A stretch of 34,153 bases of DNA from the NCBI GenBank assembly GCA_028097785.1, contig JAOHFB010000007.1, forward strand, positions 1 through 34,153, written 5' to 3'. The notes under the pieces are model-generated. The model was not told where the DNA came from and did not search any database. It saw nothing but the letters and a program-made list of their open reading frames with translations. A program made the position numbers and the translations under genes. The DNA comes from Candidatus Pelagibacter sp. GTDB lineage: Bacteria; Pseudomonadota; Alphaproteobacteria; Pelagibacterales; Pelagibacteraceae. Shown in pieces: positions 16,608 through 27,438 of the stretch. Every line of letters starts with the position of its first letter. The first letter of the stretch is position 1.

Positions 16608-17984
16608 ATGCTTGAAATAAAAAAACAATCTCTGTCAGAAACTTTTGCAGTTTATTTTGATAGAAGAATGTTGAGAATATTATTGCTTGGAGCTATTTCT
16701 GGTTTTCCATGGGTATTAATTGGTAGTAGTTTAAGTTTGTGGTTAAAAGAAGAAGGTTTGAGTAGATCAACTATAGGGTGGGCTGGATTAATATTTGGAG
16801 TATATGCATTCAATTATCTATGGGCACCGCTTATAGATAGACTTCAAATTCCTTATCTTACAAAAAAACTTGGTCATAGACGTGGCTGGATAGTTTTAAT
16901 GCAAGTGGCAATTTTAATCAGTTTGATTGTTTGGAGTTTAATAAATCCAACAGAGAATCTAGCACTATTAATTACAGTTGGCTTGATCATTGCAATTGCA
17001 TCAGCAACGCAAGATATAACAGTAGATGCATTAAGAATTGAACAAATTGGAGAAAATGAAGGTAAATCAATGGCTGCAGGTGCTGCAATGGCAGTGGTTG
17101 GTTGGTGGAGTGGATATAAATTGGGTGGTGTAATAGCTTTATTTACTGCAGAGTATTTTCAAAACATTGGCATAATTAATTATTGGCAATCAACATTTTT
17201 AATTTTAGGTGTTGTGGTAATTTTAATGAATATTGGACTAATGTTTGTTCATGAAACTCATTCGGATTCTAGGAAAGTTAATCAAAAGAAAACTGATGAA
17301 TTAATTCAAAGTAAAATTGGATCAAAAAATCTTATTACGAATAAAGTCGCATGGATAAGTGGTACTCTTGGAGGTCCAATAATAAGTTTTTTTAAAAAAA
17401 ATGGATTTTCTATAGCTTTAGGTATTTTAGGTTTTGTATTTTTATTTAAGATAGGTGAGGCATTTTTAGGTCGTATGTCTATAGTATTTTACAAAGAAAT
17501 AGGATTTTCAAAGGGTGATATTGCTATTTATTCGAAAACTCTAGGCTGGATAACGACAGTTATATTTACTTTATTGGGCGGTCTGTTTGTAATTAGATCT
17601 GGAGTTTTAAAAGCAATGTTTCTTGCAGGTATTTTAATGGCTGCAACCAATTTGTTGTTTACTGCATTAGCTTGGAGTGGAAAATCTGAATGGCTATTTG
17701 CTGTTGCTGTAATTTTTGATGATATAGCAGCTGCTTTTGCTACAGTTGCTTTTGTAGCATTTATTTCATTACTAGTTGACAGGACTTACACTGCAACACA
17801 ATATGCATTACTAGCATCAATTGGAACCGCTGGAAGAACAACACTTGCATCATCATCTGGAGCATTAGTAGATTGGTTAAATGGAGATTGGGGTACATTT
17901 TTTATTTTAACAGCGATAATGGTTATTCCCTCTTTAATTTGCTTATGGTTTATTAAAGATAAATTAAAATTAAGTGAAAAATAA
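16608..17984 (+). CDS. ampG: AmpG-family muropeptide permease (MFS)
   Basis: AmpG imports anhydro-muropeptides released from peptidoglycan. The protein from the ATG at 16608 has 458 residues, about 12-14 membrane segments, and the family's N-terminal stretch with FPWVLIGSSLSLWL and NYLWAPLIDR. Further family features are LGHRRGWI and the conserved ATQDITVDALRIE segment. A TTG five codons upstream (16593) is in frame, but it would overlap trkH and is less likely. The 3' end overlaps an NlpC/P60 peptidase gene by 11 bp, consistent with a role in cell-wall recycling. PAT1-like acetyl-CoA transporters are relatives; context favours AmpG. Confidence 0.86.
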   Translation: MLEIKKQSLSETFAVYFDRRMLRILLLGAISGFPWVLIGSSLSLWLKEEGLSRSTIGWAGLIFGVYAFNYLWAPLIDRLQIPYLTKKLGHRRGWIVLMQVAILISLIVWSLINPTENLALLITVGLIIAIASATQDITVDALRIEQIGENEGKSMAAGAAMAVVGWWSGYKLGGVIALFTAEYFQNIGIINYWQSTFLILGVVVILMNIGLMFVHETHSDSRKVNQKKTDELIQSKIGSKNLITNKVAWISGTLGGPIISFFKKNGFSIALGILGFVFLFKIGEAFLGRMSIVFYKEIGFSKGDIAIYSKTLGWITTVIFTLLGGLFVIRSGVLKAMFLAGILMAATNLLFTALAWSGKSEWLFAVAVIFDDIAAAFATVAFVAFISLLVDRTYTATQYALLASIGTAGRTTLASSSGALVDWLNGDWGTFFILTAIMVIPSLICLWFIKDKLKLSEK

Positions 17985-18717
17985 TTATTTTTTTAAAAAA
18001 CAATTTTCCAATATTTATAAAAAAACTTCAAAAAATTCTGAAGTTACATCACAAATAATTTATGGTGAAAAATTTAAAATTTTATCAAAAAACAAAAAAT
18101 GGATTAAAATTAAAACATTATTTGATAATTATATTGGATACATAGAAAATAAGGATTATATGGATAAACATGATCCCAAATATAAGGTCTATTCTTTAAA
18201 GGCTAGAGTCAGTAATAAGTTTAATAAAAAGACTAAAAATTTTTTACCTTTTGGATCAAAAGTTGATCTAATTAATGAGAATAAAAATCACATAGAATTT
18301 GAAAAAAATAAATGGTTAAAAAAAAGTGATTTAAAAAAAATTGATCATAAAGAAATTAACTTTAATAAAATATTCAAATTATTTCTAAAAACAAAATATG
18401 TTTGGGGAGGAAAAACTTATAGAGGAATAGATTGCTCAGCCTTATTACAAATATTTTACTTTTATAATAATAAGTTTTTTCCTCGAGATACCAAGGATCA
18501 AATTAAATATTTAAAAGGAAACTTAAAAAGAAATTATCAAAAGGGAGATATCATTTTTTGGAAAGGGCATGTAGCAATGTGTTTAAATTCTAACCAATTG
18601 ATACATGCATATGGACCTGAAAAAAAAGTATTGATTATGCCTATACTTAAGACAATTAAAAGAATTGAAAATACAGCAAAACTTAAAGTTAAAAAAATAG
18701 CTAAAATTAAAATTTAG
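17974..18717 (+). CDS. SH3b-NlpC/P60 endopeptidase without signal peptide
   Basis: NlpC/P60 enzymes cleave gamma-D-Glu-diamino acid bonds in peptidoglycan stems. This 247-residue protein has SH3-like segments at about 10-60 and 70-122, and an NlpC/P60 domain at about 128-247. The latter has YVWGGKTYRGIDCSAL with nucleophile C154, GHVAM with H199, and a third polar residue near H211. It starts at a GTG overlapping ampG by 11 bp. The N-terminus is basic and polar, with no signal peptide or membrane segment, so it probably works in the cytoplasm. Next to ampG this suggests trimming of imported muropeptides, as proposed for Bacillus YkfC-type enzymes. Localisation is inference. Confidence 0.87.
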   Translation: MKNNYFFKKQFSNIYKKTSKNSEVTSQIIYGEKFKILSKNKKWIKIKTLFDNYIGYIENKDYMDKHDPKYKVYSLKARVSNKFNKKTKNFLPFGSKVDLINENKNHIEFEKNKWLKKSDLKKIDHKEINFNKIFKLFLKTKYVWGGKTYRGIDCSALLQIFYFYNNKFFPRDTKDQIKYLKGNLKRNYQKGDIIFWKGHVAMCLNSNQLIHAYGPEKKVLIMPILKTIKRIENTAKLKVKKIAKIKI

Positions 18718-19610
18718 CTTCTTCCAAAATCTGGCTTATTAATATCTTGTTTGAGTTTAATTATTTTTGATCTGACTTTTTTAGTTTGAATTAATTTTTT
18801 TAAAATTGATCTATTATTTTTAGAATTAATATCTTTTTTAAATGAATTTAAATTTTTAATAAATAAATCAATTACCTTTGAAATATTTTTTTTGTTATTA
18901 AAAAAAATATCTCTCCACATAATTTCATTAGAAGCAGCTATTCTTGAAAAATCTCTTAATCCACCAGCGCTATATTTAATCAAATCATAATTTTGGATTT
19001 TCTCAAAATCTTGTGCTGATTTTACTAAATTGTAAGCAATTAAGTGAGGAAGATGGCTCGTCATTGAAAATACTTTGTCATGTTTTTCAGCGCTCATAAT
19101 AACAATTTTTGACCCCATCTTTTTCCAAAAACTACTTAATAAATTTAAATGTTTTTTCTTAGTATTTTTTTCTTTAATTAAAACGCACCACTTGTTTTCA
19201 AATATATCTTGTTTACCATTTTCAGGCCCACTAACTTCTGAACCTGCAATCGGATGTCCTTGAGTCCAAGTAATACCCTTTTTTAAAAAACTTTTTATAA
19301 TTTTTGAGGACTCTATTTTTGAAGAACCAATATCGGTGATTATATTCTTACTCGATAAAGATTTATTCATTTTAAGAATTAAATTTTTATACTCACTCAT
19401 AGGTGTGCTTAAAATAATTAGATCTGATTTTTTTACAGCTTGATCTAAATCTTTAATAATTATACCCGGAAGTTTTAATCTTTTTATTTTAGATACATTT
19501 GAACTAGATTTTTCATAAATAAAAATTTTATTTGCAATTTTTTTTTTATGTATTCTTCTTAACAGAGAAGAACCTAGTAGACCGCAACCAATAATTAAAA
19601 TATTTTTCAT
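18714..19610 (-). CDS. tyrA: Prephenate/arogenate dehydrogenase
   Basis: TyrA makes hydroxyphenylpyruvate or tyrosine from prephenate or arogenate. The 298-residue protein has an N-terminal NAD(P)-binding GCGLLG at 8-13, LSTPMSEY near 68-74, DIGSSK at 93-98, GHPIAGSEVSGPENG at 118-132 with catalytic-type H119, and TSHLPHLIAY near 184-193. There is no chorismate mutase or ACT domain, so this is the monofunctional alphaproteobacterial form. It follows an aminotransferase after 1 bp. The 3' end overlaps the convergent peptidase gene by 4 bp. Prephenate versus arogenate use is undecided. Confidence 0.93.
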   Translation of the reverse strand: MKNILIIGCGLLGSSLLRRIHKKKIANKIFIYEKSSSNVSKIKRLKLPGIIIKDLDQAVKKSDLIILSTPMSEYKNLILKMNKSLSSKNIITDIGSSKIESSKIIKSFLKKGITWTQGHPIAGSEVSGPENGKQDIFENKWCVLIKEKNTKKKHLNLLSSFWKKMGSKIVIMSAEKHDKVFSMTSHLPHLIAYNLVKSAQDFEKIQNYDLIKYSAGGLRDFSRIAASNEIMWRDIFFNNKKNISKVIDLFIKNLNSFKKDINSKNNRSILKKLIQTKKVRSKIIKLKQDINKPDFGRS

Positions 19611-19611
19611 A

Positions 19612-20694
19612 TTAATTTAATATATTTTTTACAGCATCCATAAATGCTAAATTTTCACTTCTAGAGCCAATGGTTAATCTTAATTTATTTTTAATATGAT
19701 AGCCATCTTCTGTAGATCTAACAATAATTCCTTTATTTTTGAGTTTCTTATAAAATTCTTTTGCAGAATGGTTGCTTCTTTTAAAATCTAATAATAAAAA
19801 ATTTGCAGAAATTGTATTAGAAAATATTTGGTATCTTTCTAGAAAAGATTTTATTTTCTTTGCAAAAATTAAATTGTGCTTTATTGATTTTTCTATAAAT
19901 TTAGAATCTTTAAGCGATTCAACAGCTGCTAATTGAGCAAGTAAACTTACATTAAAAGGTGGTTTAATTATATTTAAAGCATCTATAATTTTTTTAGAAC
20001 CATATCCCCAACCCACTCTTAAAGAAGCTAAACCAAAAATTTTTGAGAATGTTCTCAAAATAAACACATTATCTTTATTTTTAAACAGGTCTAAACCTGA
20101 TTTATAATCTTTATTTTTCATATATTCTGCATAAGCATCATCCACAACTAATAAAATATTTTTGTTCAATTTTTTTCTTAACTCTAATAATTCTTTTTTA
20201 GTCAAGTAGGTTCCTGTTGGATTATTTGGATTTGCTAAAAAAACTATTTTAGTTTTTTTTGTTACCTTGTTGATTATTTCAGATACTGAAATTTTAAATT
20301 TTAATTCTTTCGCAAAAACTACTTTGGCACCTACAATGTTTGCATATATCCTGTACATTAAGAAGCTATATTGAGGCACTATAACTTCGTCTTTTGGATT
20401 TAAATATAACTGACAAATCATTTGAATAACCTCATCTGAACCAGCTCCACATATAATCTTATTACTGTTACATTTATATTTTTTTGAAATTTCTCTTCTC
20501 AAAAGTTCAGATTTTCCATCTGGATATCTCTCTAATTTCAATTTTTTATCAGAAATTATTTTCTTTGCTCTAGGACTCATTCCTAAAGCGGACTCATTTG
20601 CTGACAATTTTATAATTTTTTTTAATTTTTTTATTTTAGATTTACCTGGCTTATATGCCTCAATATTAAAATTTTTAAATTTTGGAATGGTCAT
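19612..20694 (-). CDS. hisC: HisC-family histidinol-phosphate / aromatic aminotransferase
   Basis: A 360-residue fold-I PLP aminotransferase. It shows LSANESALG at 30-38, NPNNPTGTY at 155-163, DDAYAEY at 185-191, PLP-binding K218 in RTFSKIFG and the RVGWG phosphate site near 226-230. HisC enzymes act on histidinol phosphate and, in many Alphaproteobacteria, also on aromatic keto acids or prephenate. Its one-base spacing to tyrA indicates a tyrosine/phenylalanine role, perhaps shared with histidine synthesis. No other his gene is nearby. Confidence 0.9.
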   Translation of the reverse strand: MTIPKFKNFNIEAYKPGKSKIKKLKKIIKLSANESALGMSPRAKKIISDKKLKLERYPDGKSELLRREISKKYKCNSNKIICGAGSDEVIQMICQLYLNPKDEVIVPQYSFLMYRIYANIVGAKVVFAKELKFKISVSEIINKVTKKTKIVFLANPNNPTGTYLTKKELLELRKKLNKNILLVVDDAYAEYMKNKDYKSGLDLFKNKDNVFILRTFSKIFGLASLRVGWGYGSKKIIDALNIIKPPFNVSLLAQLAAVESLKDSKFIEKSIKHNLIFAKKIKSFLERYQIFSNTISANFLLLDFKRSNHSAKEFYKKLKNKGIIVRSTEDGYHIKNKLRLTIGSRSENLAFMDAVKNILN

Positions 20695-20763
20695 TTTTTT
20701 ATTATGAGCTCTTTATAGATAAAAATATAAATTTTTACACTGAATAAGACAGTTTTTAAAAAA

Positions 20764-20792
20764 TTGACATAATAAATAACTTCTAGTACAAA
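20764..20792 (+). promoter_or_regulatory. Predicted promoter of metX
   Basis: A perfect TTGACA (20764-20769), a 17-bp spacer and TACAAA (20787-20792) would start transcription at about 20799. That base is the first of stem P1 of the SAM-II aptamer, so promoter and riboswitch fit together with no extra leader. Confidence 0.65.
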
Positions 20793-20798
20793 ATTTAT

Positions 20799-20846
20799 GC
20801 GCTGATTTAACTGAATTGCGAGCGCTTAAAAAAAACCGCTAAAATT
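20799..20846 (+). ncRNA. SAM-II riboswitch upstream of metX
   Basis: The stretch beginning GCGCTGATTTAAC, then ATTGCGAGCGC and, after an A-run, CCGCTAAAA reproduces the conserved core of the SAM-II (metA motif) aptamer known from marine alphaproteobacterial metX leaders. Stem P1 is exact: GCGCT (20799-20803) pairs with AGCGC (20821-20825). The pseudoknot can use GCG (20818-20820) with CGC (20837-20839). It lies between a promoter and metX, so SAM binding is expected to reduce metX expression. The usual Shine-Dalgarno after the GCTAAAA segment is absent; instead a U-run follows. Confidence 0.92.
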
Positions 20847-20855
20847 GTTTTTTTT
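20828..20855 (+). promoter_or_regulatory. Possible expression-platform hairpin after the SAM-II aptamer
   Basis: AAAAAAAAC (20828-20836) is exactly complementary to GTTTTTTTT (20847-20855), with a 10-nt loop holding the CGC needed for the aptamer pseudoknot. Forming this hairpin and forming the pseudoknot should compete. It has only one G-C pair, so its stability is doubtful. The T8 run could instead act as a termination or pausing tract behind the pseudoknot. Confidence 0.35.
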
Positions 20856-20882
20856 CTCCCAATTCAAATAATCACATTTGTT

Positions 20883-22001
20883 ATGAATAAAGAGATAAAT
20901 TTAAAAACCTTATTGGTAAAAAAACCACTTAAATTAGATTGTGGTAAAACAATTAATAATTTTCCTATTGCCTATGAAACTTATGGGACTTTAAATGAGA
21001 AAAAAGATAACGCGATTTTAGTTTTTCATGCATTAACTGGTGATCAGTTTGTTGCTGGCTTAAATCCAGTAACTAATAAGGATGGTTGGTGGTCATATGC
21101 TGTGGGTCCTAATAAATCAATTGATACTAATAAATATTTTGTAATTTGTTCTAATGTAATTGGTGGGTGTCTAGGTTCATTTGGACCAAGTCATAAAGAT
21201 CCTGATACACAGAAAGTTTTTGGTACTAATTTTCCTGTCATTACCATTAATGATATGGTCAATGCCCAATATAATTTAATTGAACACTTTGGTGTTGATA
21301 AACTTTTTTCAATTGTTGGAGGTTCTATGGGTGGTATGCAAGTTCTTCAATTTATTAGTAATTTTCCTAATAAAGCGAAAACTGTAATACCTATAGCTTG
21401 TACATCTAGTCACTCTGCACAAAATATAGCATTTAATGAATTAGGTCGTCAGGCGATTGCGGCTGATAGTAATTGGAATGACGGAAATTATAATACTAAA
21501 AATACAATTCCTAACAAAGGTTTGGCTGTTGCGAGAATGGCAGCTCACATAACTTATCTTTCCAAAAAAGGTCTCCAAGAAAAATTTGGAAGAAAATTAC
21601 AAGAAAGAGAAGACCTAAAATTTGGTTTTGATGCTGACTTTCAAATTGAGAGTTATTTACGATATCAAGGATCTGTTTTCGTTGATAGATTTGATGCAAA
21701 TAGTTATTTATACATCACAAGAGCCATGGACTATTTTGATTTAGCTAAACAATTTAATGGTAATTTGTCTGATGCCTTTAAAGATACTAATGCAAAATTT
21801 TTTGTAATTTCTTTTACTTCAGATTGGCTTTACCCTACACAAGAAAATAAAGATATTGTAATTGCACTTAACGCTATTGGAGCTGACGTTGGTTTTGTTG
21901 AGATTGAGTCAGATAAAGGTCATGATTCTTTTTTACTTGATGTCCCAGAATTTTTAAATGCTCTTAAAAACTTTTTAGATAAATCCTACGCTACTGTTTA
22001 A
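20883..22001 (+). CDS. metX: Homoserine O-acyltransferase MetX
   Basis: MetX activates homoserine by O-acylation, the committed step of methionine synthesis. The 372-residue alpha/beta-hydrolase has the nucleophile elbow GGSMGGMQ with S148, the acid D314 in SDWLYPT and H347 in GHDSFL. The HALTGDQ oxyanion region is near 49-55. The acyl donor may be acetyl- or succinyl-CoA; MetX proteins of proteobacteria include both, and I cannot tell from the sequence alone. Expression should be controlled by the SAM-II riboswitch upstream. metW follows after 2 bp. Confidence 0.96.
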   Translation: MNKEINLKTLLVKKPLKLDCGKTINNFPIAYETYGTLNEKKDNAILVFHALTGDQFVAGLNPVTNKDGWWSYAVGPNKSIDTNKYFVICSNVIGGCLGSFGPSHKDPDTQKVFGTNFPVITINDMVNAQYNLIEHFGVDKLFSIVGGSMGGMQVLQFISNFPNKAKTVIPIACTSSHSAQNIAFNELGRQAIAADSNWNDGNYNTKNTIPNKGLAVARMAAHITYLSKKGLQEKFGRKLQEREDLKFGFDADFQIESYLRYQGSVFVDRFDANSYLYITRAMDYFDLAKQFNGNLSDAFKDTNAKFFVISFTSDWLYPTQENKDIVIALNAIGADVGFVEIESDKGHDSFLLDVPEFLNALKNFLDKSYATV

Positions 22002-22003
22002 TA

Positions 22004-22600
22004 ATGAAAAATGAATTTAAAGTTATTGCTGATTTAGTTGAAAAAAATACACGTGTTTTAGATGTTGGTTGTGCGGATGGTGTGTTAATGGAATTTTTAA
22101 GAGATAATAAAAACATTGATATTAGAGGGCTGGAAATATCTAAAAATAAAGTTCAAAAATGTATTGAAAAAGGGCTTACTGTAATTGAGGGCAATGCAGA
22201 GTTTGATTTAAAACAATTTCCTGACAAATCTTTTGACTACGTTGTACTAAGTCAAACATTACAAGCATTCTTAAACCCTGAGCTTGTAATTAATGAGTTA
22301 CTGAGAGTTGGTAAAAAAGCGATAGTAACAATTCCTAATTTTGGATATTGGAAAGTAAGATTGCATCTTTTGCTAAAGGGAACAATGCCAGTAACAGAAA
22401 CTCTTCCAGATCAATGGTATAACACACCTAATTTACATATGTGTACAATTAAAGATTTTGTATATTTTGTAAGATCTAGAAATTTCAAGATTTTTAAATC
22501 ATTAGCTTTAAATGAAAAAAATACATCTTTAATAAATAATAAAAATTTGGAAATAAAAAACTTATTTTCTGATTTAGGGATATTTTTAATTGAAAAATAA
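22004..22600 (+). CDS. metW: Methionine biosynthesis protein MetW
   Basis: MetW is a methyltransferase-fold protein found next to metX and required with it for efficient homoserine acylation in several proteobacteria. The 198-residue protein has the SAM-binding-type motif VLDVGCADG at 18-26, LEISKNKV near 47-54 and FDYVVLSQTLQAF near 75-87. The family-typical IPNFGYWKVRLHLLLKGTMP segment lies near 110-130. It lies 2 bp after metX and its end overlaps gloB by 11 bp. Confidence 0.94.
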   Translation: MKNEFKVIADLVEKNTRVLDVGCADGVLMEFLRDNKNIDIRGLEISKNKVQKCIEKGLTVIEGNAEFDLKQFPDKSFDYVVLSQTLQAFLNPELVINELLRVGKKAIVTIPNFGYWKVRLHLLLKGTMPVTETLPDQWYNTPNLHMCTIKDFVYFVRSRNFKIFKSLALNEKNTSLINNKNLEIKNLFSDLGIFLIEK

Positions 22601-23321
22601 TATTAAAATAGAGATCATTCCCTGCTTACAAGATAATTATAGCTATTTAATCATCGATAAAGATAAAAATGATGCTTGTGTTGTTGATCCAAGTGAAGCT
22701 AAACCTGTAATGAATTTTATAGAAAAAGAAAATATTAATTTAAAATATATTTTAAATACACATCATCATTTTGATCACATTGATGGTAACAAAGAATTAA
22801 AACAAAAATATAACTCTATTGTAGTTGGATATAAGAATGACAGTAAAAGAATTCCTGAAATTAGTGTTATGGTTGAAGATAATCAGATTTGGAAAGCAGA
22901 TAATTTTGAAGCAAAAATAATTCATATTCCAGGTCACACAACAGGTCATATTGGTTTTTATTTTTATAATGAAAAAGCAATATTTACTGGAGACACATTG
23001 TTTTCACTGGGATGTGGTAGAATTTTTGAAGGAACATACGAAGAGATGTTTGAATCTCTATCAAAAATAAAAAATCTACCTGATGATACTAAAATTTATT
23101 GTGGTCATGAGTACACTCTACAAAATTCAAATTTTTGTATTAAACACGATCCCCAAAATCTAAATCTTCAAAGCAAAATAACTAACATCAAAGAAAAACT
23201 TGATAATAATACTCCTACAATACCATCTACTCTTAAAGATGAAAAAGAGTGCAATATATTTTTGAGAGCCAAAAATGTTGATTCTTTTTCAAAATTGAGA
23301 GATTTAAAGGATAATTTCTAG
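22590..23321 (+). CDS. gloB: Hydroxyacylglutathione hydrolase (glyoxalase II)
   Basis: GloB hydrolyses S-lactoylglutathione to lactate and glutathione, the second step of methylglyoxal detoxification. The 243-residue metallo-beta-lactamase-fold protein has THHHFDH at 57-63 (H58, H60, D62, H63), the third-metal-site IPGHTTGH, FTGDTLFSLGCGR and YCGHEYT. It starts at TTG 22590, overlapping metW by 11 bp; no ATG is available before the conserved IEIIPCLQDNY strand, so this start is well supported. Co-transcription with metXW is likely, although a functional link is not obvious. Confidence 0.95.
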   Translation: MKNNIKIEIIPCLQDNYSYLIIDKDKNDACVVDPSEAKPVMNFIEKENINLKYILNTHHHFDHIDGNKELKQKYNSIVVGYKNDSKRIPEISVMVEDNQIWKADNFEAKIIHIPGHTTGHIGFYFYNEKAIFTGDTLFSLGCGRIFEGTYEEMFESLSKIKNLPDDTKIYCGHEYTLQNSNFCIKHDPQNLNLQSKITNIKEKLDNNTPTIPSTLKDEKECNIFLRAKNVDSFSKLRDLKDNF

Positions 23322-23331
23322 TTAATTCGAC

Positions 23332-23359
23332 TTGACTATAGCTTTGCTGTAACTATATT
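23332..23359 (+). promoter_or_regulatory. Predicted promoter of the rplU-to-rppH gene cluster
   Basis: TTGACT (23332-23337), a 16-bp spacer and TATATT (23354-23359) predict a start near 23366, about 20 bases before the rplU ATG. It lies in the only sizeable gap upstream of a nine-gene same-strand run. Confidence 0.6.
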
Positions 23360-23385
23360 GCGGTAACTTAAATTTAAATCATACT

Positions 23386-23799
23386 ATGTCATACGCAGTA
23401 ATAAAAACAGGTGGAAAACAATATAAAGTTAAATCTGGAGAGATTCTAAAGATTGAAAAACTACCAGATTCAAAACCTGACTCTAAAATAGAATTTAATG
23501 AAGTTCTTGCTTACGGTGACGATAAAACTATCGAAATTGGTGCACCTACAGTTGCAGGAGCAAAAGTAGAAGCTGATTTAATTAAAAATGGTAAAGATCG
23601 AACTATTTTAATCTTCAAAAAAAGAAGAAGACATAATTCAAGAAGAAAAAATGGTCATAGACAAGAGCATACAATGATAAGAATTAATAAGATTTTTTCT
23701 AAAGATGGTAAAGTTTTATCAGAAGCAGAGAAAATGGTTAAACCAACTAAAAAGGTTGAGGCTGAAGTTAAAGAAAAAGCTCCAGCAACAGGTAAATAA
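23386..23799 (+). CDS. rplU: 50S ribosomal protein L21
   Basis: Begins MSYAVIKTGGKQYKV, the L21 signature, and has the conserved KKRRRHNSRRKNGHRQ basic RNA-binding stretch near 80-95. Length is 137 residues against about 103 in E. coli. The extra 30 or so residues are a charged Lys/Glu-rich tail, as in other Alphaproteobacteria. First gene of the rplU-rpmA-obgE cluster, 12 bp before rpmA. Confidence 0.97.
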   Translation: MSYAVIKTGGKQYKVKSGEILKIEKLPDSKPDSKIEFNEVLAYGDDKTIEIGAPTVAGAKVEADLIKNGKDRTILIFKKRRRHNSRRKNGHRQEHTMIRINKIFSKDGKVLSEAEKMVKPTKKVEAEVKEKAPATGK

Positions 23800-23811
23800 A
23801 TTAGGTAATTT

Positions 23812-24066
23812 ATGGCAACAAAAAAAGCAGGTGGATCATCGAGAAACGGACGAGATAGTGCTGGGCGTAGGCTTGGTGTTAAAAAGTACGGCGGTGAAAC
23901 AGTAATACCTGGAAATATAATTGTAAGACAAAGAGGAACAAAAATCTTTCCTGGTGAAAACGTAGGAATGGGTAAAGATCATTCAATTTTTTCAGTAGCT
24001 AAAGGTAAAGTTGTATTCAAAAAATCAAAAGCAGATAGAACTTTCGTTTCAGTAAAACCCAATTAA
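23812..24066 (+). CDS. rpmA: 50S ribosomal protein L27
   Basis: The 84-residue protein begins [16 protein letters not shown] and has [11 protein letters not shown] and [13 protein letters not shown], all diagnostic of L27, whose N-terminal tail reaches the peptidyl-transferase centre. The N-terminus starts directly with the mature-type sequence, without the cleaved extension of Firmicutes L27. It sits between rplU and obgE, the usual order. Confidence 0.98.
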   Translation: MATKKAGGSSRNGRDSAGRRLGVKKYGGETVIPGNIIVRQRGTKIFPGENVGMGKDHSIFSVAKGKVVFKKSKADRTFVSVKPN

Positions 24067-24069
24067 TAG

Positions 24070-26173
<2,104 letters not shown>

Positions 26174-26174
26174 T

Positions 26175-27425
26175 ATGAGTAAAATAATGAAATTGATTGG
26201 TATCAAGAGTAGAAAAGCATCAGAAAGAAAAGTTGATATCAATACCAAAAATAAAGTTTTAAATTTTTACGCCAAATTACTTGATAAAGAAAAAAAATTG
26301 ATTCTAAAAGAAAACTTAAAAGATGTTAAATTTGCTAAAAATAAAGGAATTAAAGAAAACCTAATTAGAAGACTTGAGATAGATGAAATAAAACTAAAAA
26401 ATATTAGCAACTCTATAAATAAAATTTCTAAACTTAAAGACCCTGTAAATGTAACTCTAAAAAAATGGAGTAGACCTAATGGATTAAATATTAAAAGAGT
26501 GACAATACCAATTGGTGTTATTGGCGTTATTTTTGAAAGCAGACCCAATGTAACATCTGATGTAGCAGGTCTGTGCTTCAAGTCTGGTAATGCAGTAATT
26601 CTAAAAGGTGGATCAGAGGCTATAAATACCAACAGAATTTTAGCAAAATTATTTCGACTAGCTCTAAAAAAAAATAATGTTGATGAAAATTACATTCAAT
26701 TTGTAGACTCTAAAGACAGAAAAATGGTTGATATCATGCTTTCCAAAATGAAAAAATACATTGATGTAATAATTCCTAGAGGTGGAAAAAACTTAGTTAA
26801 AAGAGTTCAAGAGTTTTCTACAGTTCCTATAATTGGTCACTTAGAAGGTATTTGTCATACGTTTGTTGACAAAGACGCAGAATTAAAAATGGCATCAAAT
26901 ATTGTCTATAATGCAAAATTAAGAAATACAGCAATTTGTGGTGCCACTGAAACTATTTTGCTTCATGAAAAAATAGTTAAAAAATTTTGCAATCCAATTT
27001 TAAAAAAACTTGAAGATGAAAATTGTAAAATATATGGCGATAATATCTTAAGGAAATATTATAAAGGTAAGGTTTATCCTGCTAAAGAAAAAGATTGGTC
27101 TACAGAATATTTGACAGCTGCTGTATCAGTTAAAGTTGTTAAAAGCTCTGAAGAAGCTATCAATCATATAAACAAATATGGAACCATGCATACTGACTCA
27201 ATTATTACTAAAAATAAAAAAACAGCTAATAAATTTTTAAAAAATGTAAAAAGTTCTATTGCAATGCATAATACTTCAACACAATTTGCTGATGGTGGTG
27301 AATTTGGATTTGGTGGTGAAGTAGGAATATCAACAAATACACTTCCTCCAAGAGGTCCTGTTGGTTTAGAACAATTAGTTTCATACAAATATGAAATTTC
27401 AAGTAAAGGAAAAATAAGAAAATAA
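26175..27425 (+). CDS. proA: Gamma-glutamyl phosphate reductase
   Basis: ProA reduces glutamyl-5-phosphate to the semialdehyde with NADPH, the second step of proline synthesis. The 416-residue aldehyde-dehydrogenase-fold protein has IPIGVIGVIFESRPN at 111-125, LKGGSEA near 143-149, IPRGGKNL at 200-207, catalytic C255 in NTAICGATE, and the C-terminal FGFGGEVGISTN. Length and motifs are typical. It directly follows proB. Confidence 0.98.
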   Translation: MSKIMKLIGIKSRKASERKVDINTKNKVLNFYAKLLDKEKKLILKENLKDVKFAKNKGIKENLIRRLEIDEIKLKNISNSINKISKLKDPVNVTLKKWSRPNGLNIKRVTIPIGVIGVIFESRPNVTSDVAGLCFKSGNAVILKGGSEAINTNRILAKLFRLALKKNNVDENYIQFVDSKDRKMVDIMLSKMKKYIDVIIPRGGKNLVKRVQEFSTVPIIGHLEGICHTFVDKDAELKMASNIVYNAKLRNTAICGATETILLHEKIVKKFCNPILKKLEDENCKIYGDNILRKYYKGKVYPAKEKDWSTEYLTAAVSVKVVKSSEEAINHINKYGTMHTDSIITKNKKTANKFLKNVKSSIAMHNTSTQFADGGEFGFGGEVGISTNTLPPRGPVGLEQLVSYKYEISSKGKIRK

Positions 27426-27438
27426 TTTAAATATTAAA

